Shown here piece by piece: positions 58,045-64,000 of a stretch of DNA of 64,000 bases. The notes beneath the pieces were generated by a model. That model had not been told where the DNA came from, searched no databases, and saw nothing but the letters and a program-made list of their open reading frames with translations. A program made the translations under genes and the position numbers. This DNA comes from Apostichopus parvimensis (taxonomy: Eukaryota > Echinodermata > Holothuroidea > Aspidochirotida > Stichopodidae): the NCBI GenBank assembly GCA_000934455.1, contig KN888039.1:31503-95502 (forward strand), written 5' to 3'. Each line of letters opens with the position of its first letter. The first letter of the stretch is position 1.

Positions 58045-58630
58045 ATTTATTGATTGATTGCATTGATTCATTCTTTGCTACCAAACTCACAGCAGGAATC
58101 AAGGTTTGGCCCAGCGTCACAGCATACACAACAATGATAGTATCAAAGTAGAATATCCTCTGTGTTTAGTTAAGAGAAATTTGGAAATTAAATTTTAAAA
58201 AATGACAAAAGCCCTGTAGAGTCATCAACGATATGTTTACTACTTATACCGATATGCTCTGATGGATAACAATTTGTTGGATTGATATGACTACAATGAA
58301 ATTCACCAATATCACCAAACAATTTAATATTGATTGGTTGGCTGGCTGCTACCAAATCCAGGTGTAGGAATCAGGCTTTGACCCAGCTTGATGAATCTTG
58401 CTAAGGATGTTATGTGCAGCAATGACAATATCAGAGAAGAGCAAAGTCTGTATATCCAGTGAAATGAAAATGGGATAAAAGTTCTTTAGAGACAAAAGCT
58501 GTATGGTTGCTACACACTGATCAAACTCTGTTTGATCACCAAATAATCATAATGGTTGATTTAACTGCTAATAAACAGACTCACTTACGACAGGAATCAG
58601 GGTTTGACCCCAGCTTTATGATATTATGAT
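58045..58630. repeat. Degenerate 250-270 bp repeat, three copies
   Basis: The phrase 'ggaatcaggctttgaccca' and its variants occur near 58096, 58368 and 58592, each preceded by 'attgattg' or 'ttgattta' and a run like 'ctgctaccaaa'. Copies are much diverged. Confidence 0.6.
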
Positions 58631-58649
58631 ATGACGCATGTACACGAGT

Positions 58650-58692
58650 ATATGCATATATATATATATATATATGCATATATGCATATATA
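58650..58692. repeat. TA-rich microsatellite
   Basis: A run of alternating TA with GCATATAT interruptions. Confidence 0.9.
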
Positions 58693-58794
58693 AAACTAGA
58701 ACTATAATTGACACCCTGACGGGGGGCATTTGTGCGCGCAATTGTGAAACGGAAAACAGGAAAACTTGTTAAGAGCCGAGAAATCATTTTCAAC

Positions 58795-58856
58795 AAGAGG
58801 ATTCAAACTGGTGGATTCATGGAACCTGTACTCCTCCGGTAAAGCTATCCAGGGTT
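58795..58856 (-). repeat. tRNA-like relic near ACP6 3' end
   Basis: On the minus strand 'tagctttaccggaggag' (box A-like) and 'ccaccagtttgaatcc' (box B-like) are spaced as in a tRNA. Probably a tRNA-derived SINE head. Confidence 0.45.
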
Positions 58857-59725
58857 GTTTGATTTATAGTGTACTGAACCGCAAAGTGTGTGTGCTGTCC
58901 AACATACTAAATTGCTGATCTTCATAAATGGAAGTTATAGCTTAACCATTTATACCACAATGAGCAACCACCACACTGATTTAGTGTACAAGATCTCTTG
59001 TCATTTTACAAACAACTTGTCTTTTAATGCTTCAAGCTTGTGTAGGACACACTTGTACAGACTGCAATAAATACAAATTTAAATTAAAAAACAGTGATTA
59101 ATATTATAAGTGGTTTTTAATTAAGTGGAAAATAACCTGTATGTACTATTAAAATGAAAGCAAGTGGGCTGTATCTGGGTCAAAATCAATTAACTGTTAG
59201 TATTTTCAAAGTAAATACCCTGTTATTAATATCAAGAACAAGGAAATATTAATTTCCTCACCGCTGATTTTTGTTATTTTTCTTTGCTCTGCAGGATATT
59301 AAACTTTAGAATTTTAAAACCCTATGGCTGTTTGTACTGAGATAACCATTCCAACATTTTTCCCCGAGTTATACTTCGAGTTGACTTCGCATTCAGGAAT
59401 GATCAGGATCACATGAGTTCAATTTCATGAATTTAAATTTATTTAATAATGCTGCATTCACCTGCTGATCCATATTTTTTTAAATTGAGTTAAATTGAAT
59501 CGTTGCACTGCCGAACTAGGTCCACTTAGTCTTTTATGCAGATCTGATAATTACTACATTGGTGCATTTATTCTTTTGTTTCAAGTTTAATTTCCTGTGT
59601 AAACTGCTGGGGTAGCTTACCATAATCTCATCTGCATGATAGACGACTTTAGACCAGAAATTACATGTTACTTAGATTTAGTAAGTTCTTAGTATATTTT
59701 TTACAATAAAACGTGATAGATCAAC

Positions 59726-62090
59726 AGCAGGCTTTAGATTGTTCTTGAAAAAAGAAAAGAAAAAAAAAGAGACAAATAGCAGTATTCAAAACAGCTGATA
59801 TGATGCTAAGTTAGTAAAACTGGCTCTTTTTTAATCAAGCTCATGTATTTGTAGGATCAGATGGTATACTGCAAAGATAACCAAATACTACAAAATCGAA
59901 AGAGACTGTGAAGTCATCTCCCGTACAGTTGTAAATTACAGCGAGAACATCTGAAGCTATCGTAAGCTATGCGGTTGTAATAATCGTCAAGCTACTTGAA
60001 GGAAATTAATTTTCTAATAAATTTCCCTGAGATTTTTAGCTAGCCAAGACATATAAAGTACCTTACCATTGCAGTAAGGTACAACCTTAATAAGAAATAC
60101 TGTTTCCCCAACATGAAGCAACCTCAATTCCTTTGTAGCATAAATCCTAGTTGTTACCCCCAAGCCTTGGTCATTCCTGCAATTTTGGTCTGATTATTAT
60201 TAAGGTACCTCCAGGTACGAAAATGTCAAAGCAACAGCATCACTCATACAATTAAAAATGACTTCAGGTGCATCCTGGACTGAAATGCAGACAGTAAGCA
60301 ACCGTATATAGTTTAGTAAAAAAGCACCAAAACCTTTAAAAGAGATATTAATGTGATTAATGTTAATTGCCTAACAATATTGCTGGAAGATTTGTGGCAA
60401 AGATATATATTTATATTTTAAACATCATGATATTTTGTGATTGCACCTGGCAACATCAGCGTGAATGATGTCACCATGGCAATTGAGCTGCTCATGGTAT
60501 TGTTTTTGCTTCATAATACTTAAATCATTCTACAGAGGAAAAGTAACATTTCTACAAGAAAGCTGCATTTTTAAATAAATATAAATGCAGAGAACATTGA
60601 TATTCCAAAATGTATCATTTTTCAAGGATAAAACATAAACAAAAATATGATTGTGATAGAAAAGTGAAGCTTTTGAAGAACATCTACCCAAGGTTGACCA
60701 TGACAGCCACCTTATGTGAGCCTCTTCCTGGAGTAAGGAAGGTTTTAGCCAGTCAAAAACAATTTACATTCAATGAAACATATTTTGCTTAAGAGACAAG
60801 GTATTGAGATGGGGTTTTCAACTAACAGGGCAGAATATATTTCTCTTTACTCTTTTTAACAGACCTGTGAGCTCATGACTTTTTTTGATATTATGCATAT
60901 TTATGAGGGGGCGGGGTTTAAGTCTATTTTCACTAAAATAGCTTGTAAACACAATAACTGAACAACTACAAGTGGGATTGGAGTCATCCTTGGTATATAT
61001 ATGCGCCATAGTGAGTAGAAAAGCCCGATTGATTTTGGTGCTCATCTCAAGAATATTAAGGAAGTCACAGGGCCAAATGTAAACATTTTCAGAATTGAAT
61101 CATACTTTATGTGTGAAGGTGTTGGTAGATAGCCGGTACATGATTATGTATGTTCAATGTGATATTATGCACATTTATTAGCCCTGGGACAGGGCTTGAG
61201 TTGATTTTTGCTAAAAATAGCTTGTAAACATGGTAAGTTAACATATTTAGTAGGTAGGTCCACAGTCAGTGAAAGAACATTGCTGATCAATTGAATCAAC
61301 AATGACGAAAGCTTGGGATTATAATCTCAATTGGCAAGGAATCACAATAATAATGATAATAATAAAACAATAGAATAAAAAGAATAGAATAGAATAGAAT
61401 AATAAATAAAATAATAATGAAATAATAAGCCCACTGGCTTTCTGGTTTACTCCACAGCTCTGTCTGACTTTGGTAGCTTTCTTTAACTTGATCAACGTCA
61501 AAAGTTCTAGAGTCTACCAGTTTCTGACATTCTAGGGGGAAAAGTAACCCTTTTCAATTTCTGTCACTTACAACATAATATGCATTTCCATTTCAAAGAG
61601 AAATGTTTTTTGCCTAGCACGGTATATGCCATTGTGACCTTTCCATGGCCTGCTCTTTCTTCAGTGGTTATCAACACATCACTGCACTGGATAACACAAT
61701 TTCTTGACGGTTTGATGGATCACATTTGGTTTGATAGATCACTTTAGCAACGCAGGAAACGTAAAAAGCCTCAGGCAATTTTTCGTTTAACCTTGAAGTT
61801 CAGAAATCCATTTCTGTCATATCTTTGTTAAGCAATGTATTCAGGCAGGCAGCTTAGGGATTTTCTTCTTTGACGATCTGCGGACGGCAGAAAAAAAAGG
61901 AAAGAAAAAAAAAAGGAATACGGTTTGGTTAGCAAGTTTTCCCAGTCCTAGTGAGTAATTAATAAGATAACACTTGTTCAAGGTAAGACTATCCTTGTAG
62001 ATTTGTTAGTTTCTTTTTTTTACCTCAGATGTCTTTCATACCAGTAGTTTATCACATGCACAAAGGGCAATTGAATGTTTTACCATTAAT
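59726..62090. other. Intergenic DNA with minor repeats
   Basis: No gene is recognised. A diverged pair of segments, each with 'gatattatgcatatttat' or 'gatattatgcacatttat' and 'aatagcttgtaaaca', lies at about 60885-60955 and 61161-61235. A GAATA-type microsatellite lies at 61365-61425. Confidence 0.55.
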
Positions 62091-62215
62091 TCACTTTTTG
62101 AAATAAAAACTGGACTGGACAAGTTAATTCACTTTTTGAAGTAAAAACTGGACTGGACAAGCCAATGAGCTTCATTGCTATAAAACCTGGACAAGCCAAT
62201 GAGCTGCATTGTTAT
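62070..62215. repeat. Short tandem repeat with GGACAAG
   Basis: Two copies of a 44-bp unit ending 'aaaactggactggacaag' and two of a 33-bp unit with 'ccaatgagctkcattg' follow each other. Confidence 0.75.
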
Positions 62216-62454
62216 AAATTGCAAAGTTCAGTATCGAATAGCATCAAGAATTATTATGATAATCAAATACAAACAGCTGCTTGGTATGAATTCTCCTGTG
62301 TTTTAAGCCATGGGAATTCAAAATTCAAGACAAGTTCCTCTGTAAGTATCTGACAGTTTGGAGCAAATAGTGATCAATAAACATTAAGAACGCGATCTAA
62401 CGTTTTTGCCTTTTTCACAACATTTTTACCAAATTTGATGGGATATATGTATTT

Positions 62455-62960
62455 TTGTACAGGCGTTGATTGTGCAGAAGGTTGATATGAATATTTTGTA
62501 TGACAAGGTAAAAAATTCATCCCAATCGCATGTTTCATTGCCAAGAAGGGACTGTTCTCCTATTTATAGAATAGCTAGTTAATTATAACGTTGACTTTTG
62601 CCGAAGATTGCTCTAAATATTTTGTACAACAAGGTGAAAAATTCATCCCAATTGTATGTTTCATTGCCAAGAAGGGACTGTTTTCCTATTTATAGAATAG
62701 CTAGTTAATTATAACGTTGACTTTTGCAGAAGATTGCTATAAATTTTTTGTACGACAAAATAAAAAATTCATCGCAATCCCATATTTCATTGCCAAGAAG
62801 GGACTGTTTTCCTATTTATAGAATAACTAGTTAATTATAACGTTGATTTTTGCCGAAGATTGCTATAAATATTTTGTAACGACAAGGTGAAACATTCATC
62901 CTAATCGCATGTTTCATTGCCAAGAATGGTCTGTTTTCATATTTAAAGACTATAAAGCTA
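62455..62960. repeat. 126-bp tandem repeat, four copies
   Basis: 'ttcattgccaagaa' recurs at about 62535, 62661, 62787 and 62913. Each unit also holds 'cgttgacttttgcagaagattg' variants of that type and 'atttatagaatagctagtta'. Confidence 0.85.
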
Positions 62961-63039
62961 GCTGAATTCTTCTGGCAGCATTATAATGATGGACTTCACC
63001 ATGGTAACATAAATGTAGATCTTTCTTATTTTGTTGTTG

Positions 63040-63335
63040 TTAGTTTAGTTTAGTTTAGTTTAGTAGAAAAAAAGGATCAGGAGGGACACTTAAGTCCCCA
63101 TCAAGGACCCTATAGAGAGAGGGAAAAAAACTGAAGACACAAACACTCAGACCCGATCACAATGCTTAAAGTGCTTGTCCAAAGCATTCTTAAACCCATT
63201 GACACTACTTGCAAGTACAACTTTCTCAGGCAAACCGTTCCACTAATTCACAACCCTATTAGAAAAAAGGTTATGCCGAATATTAATCCTACTATGTGAC
63301 TTTTGGAGTTTAAGACAATGACCTCTGGTACAACT
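63040..63335 (-). mobile_element. CR1/L2-like LINE 3' end
   Basis: On the minus strand the frame reads LFSNRVVN, a stop, WNGLPEKVVLASSVNGFKNA and LDKHFKH, then a stop. This is the characteristic end of CR1/L2/Jockey-type reverse transcriptase proteins. About 120 bases of 3' UTR follow, ending in a (CTAAA)n tail at 63041-63063. The copy is 5'-truncated to about 300 bp and holds at least one in-frame stop, so it is inactive. Confidence 0.75.
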
Positions 63336-63339
63336 GTTG

Positions 63340-64000
63340 CTGTTGTTGTTACAATGTGAAATCATTAATAGTTCATGGAGGGAACAGTTGTCATACAGAA
63401 TATTTGCAGCTTGATGAACCCTTTGTTCAGATTACATGTCAGTTATTATTAAAGCAAATGTTTACATTTATGTTATATATGTCAAGAAAACAACAAGACT
63501 ATGAAAGGAAAGCAATTACTAAGCTCTCCAAACTAAATCTAGCATGATGATACCAAACGACCATCCCCTGTGTTTCAATTCTAGAAATATTGCAAATATG
63601 GCAAAATATTTCAATCTCTAAAAACCCTATCTGGAGTTATAAAGGTAGGAGATGTCATTTGCATCTTCACGTGAGTTGTATTGTATCCTTGTAACTGACA
63701 CATGGTGTGTCACAAAAAGATCATTTCATTTTTCTGGAAATCCATAGGGAGGCCAACAGGAACAGATAACCCCTGAATTTTTTTGTTACCATATACCCAA
63801 ACCATTAAATCTTGTTTTACATGACAGAAACATCTGTAGTGAACACCTTCCCTAAACTACCAAGGAAAATTTTATTTGGGAGGCATTATGGTATAAAGGC
63901 CATGTCAGTGGGCCACTCAATAACCTCCCCCTTCCCCCCTCCCTCGGCTAGGAAATATATAAAGGAAATTGACATTCTTCTTTGTGAAGGACATATGTAA
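63340..64000. other. Nothing recognised
   Basis: Short open frames on the plus strand here have no homology or splice support that I can see. Confidence 0.5.

Larger units (their letters stand above)
58006..59725 (+). other. ACP6: Possible ACP6 3' UTR with an intron
   Basis: Fifteen bases after the stop a GTGAGT donor occurs (58020). A 'tttgctctgcag' acceptor ends at 59294, and AATAAA lies at 59705-59710. This would make a spliced 3' UTR; AATAAA at about 59068 is an alternative end. Confidence 0.35.

Overview
The window looks like a draft nuclear contig from an AT-rich metazoan with introns of roughly 0.4 to 3 kb, dispersed DNA-transposon remnants, LINE tails and one 50-N gap. A marine invertebrate deuterostome, perhaps an echinoderm, is my guess from the overall style; the sequence does not prove it.

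Region 1 (about 5.1-42.6 kb, all genes on the minus strand) is a tandem array of four units of one receptor gene. A complete unit has a single large exon encoding a signal peptide, three Ig-like domains and a transmembrane helix, then about nine small exons encoding a tyrosine-kinase-like domain. Splice sites and phases fit at every junction in unit 4 (761 codons before the stop) and, through an alternative donor, in unit 2 (811 codons). The kinase domain lacks the VAVK lysine, the alphaC glutamate, the HRD aspartate and asparagine and the DFG glycine, so it should be a catalytically dead pseudokinase. Unit 1 (5.1-10 kb) has the Ig exon but no kinase exons in view. Unit 2 (about 10-22.8 kb) has both. 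Unit 3 (about 22.8-30.4 kb) lost the Ig exon and N-lobe in a deletion and keeps only C-lobe exons. Unit 4 (about 30.4-42.6 kb) has both, with a different membrane segment. Units 1 and 2 carry a tyrosine-bearing cytoplasmic stretch that includes a YEEI motif. Spacers between units are also duplicated and carry a conserved minus-strand block that may be the 5' UTR exon. A foldback MITE sits upstream of units 1 and 2 and is absent from the matching place in unit 4.

Region 2 (42.6-45.9 kb) is gene-poor with repeat remnants, including a hAT-like MITE.

Region 3 (about 45.9-59.7 kb, plus strand) is one ACP6-like gene (lysophosphatidic acid phosphatase type 6, histidine acid phosphatase family). Exons 7 and 8 and surrounding introns occur twice, on either side of the 50-N gap, so either a false haplotype duplication or a real exon duplication is present.

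Region 4 (59.7-64 kb) holds tandem repeats, a tRNA-like relic nearby and a LINE 3' end. The left end (0-5 kb) holds a LINE tail, a 90-bp minisatellite and two nested DNA transposon remnants. I saw no LTR element, virus-like element, rRNA gene, intact tRNA gene or CRISPR array.
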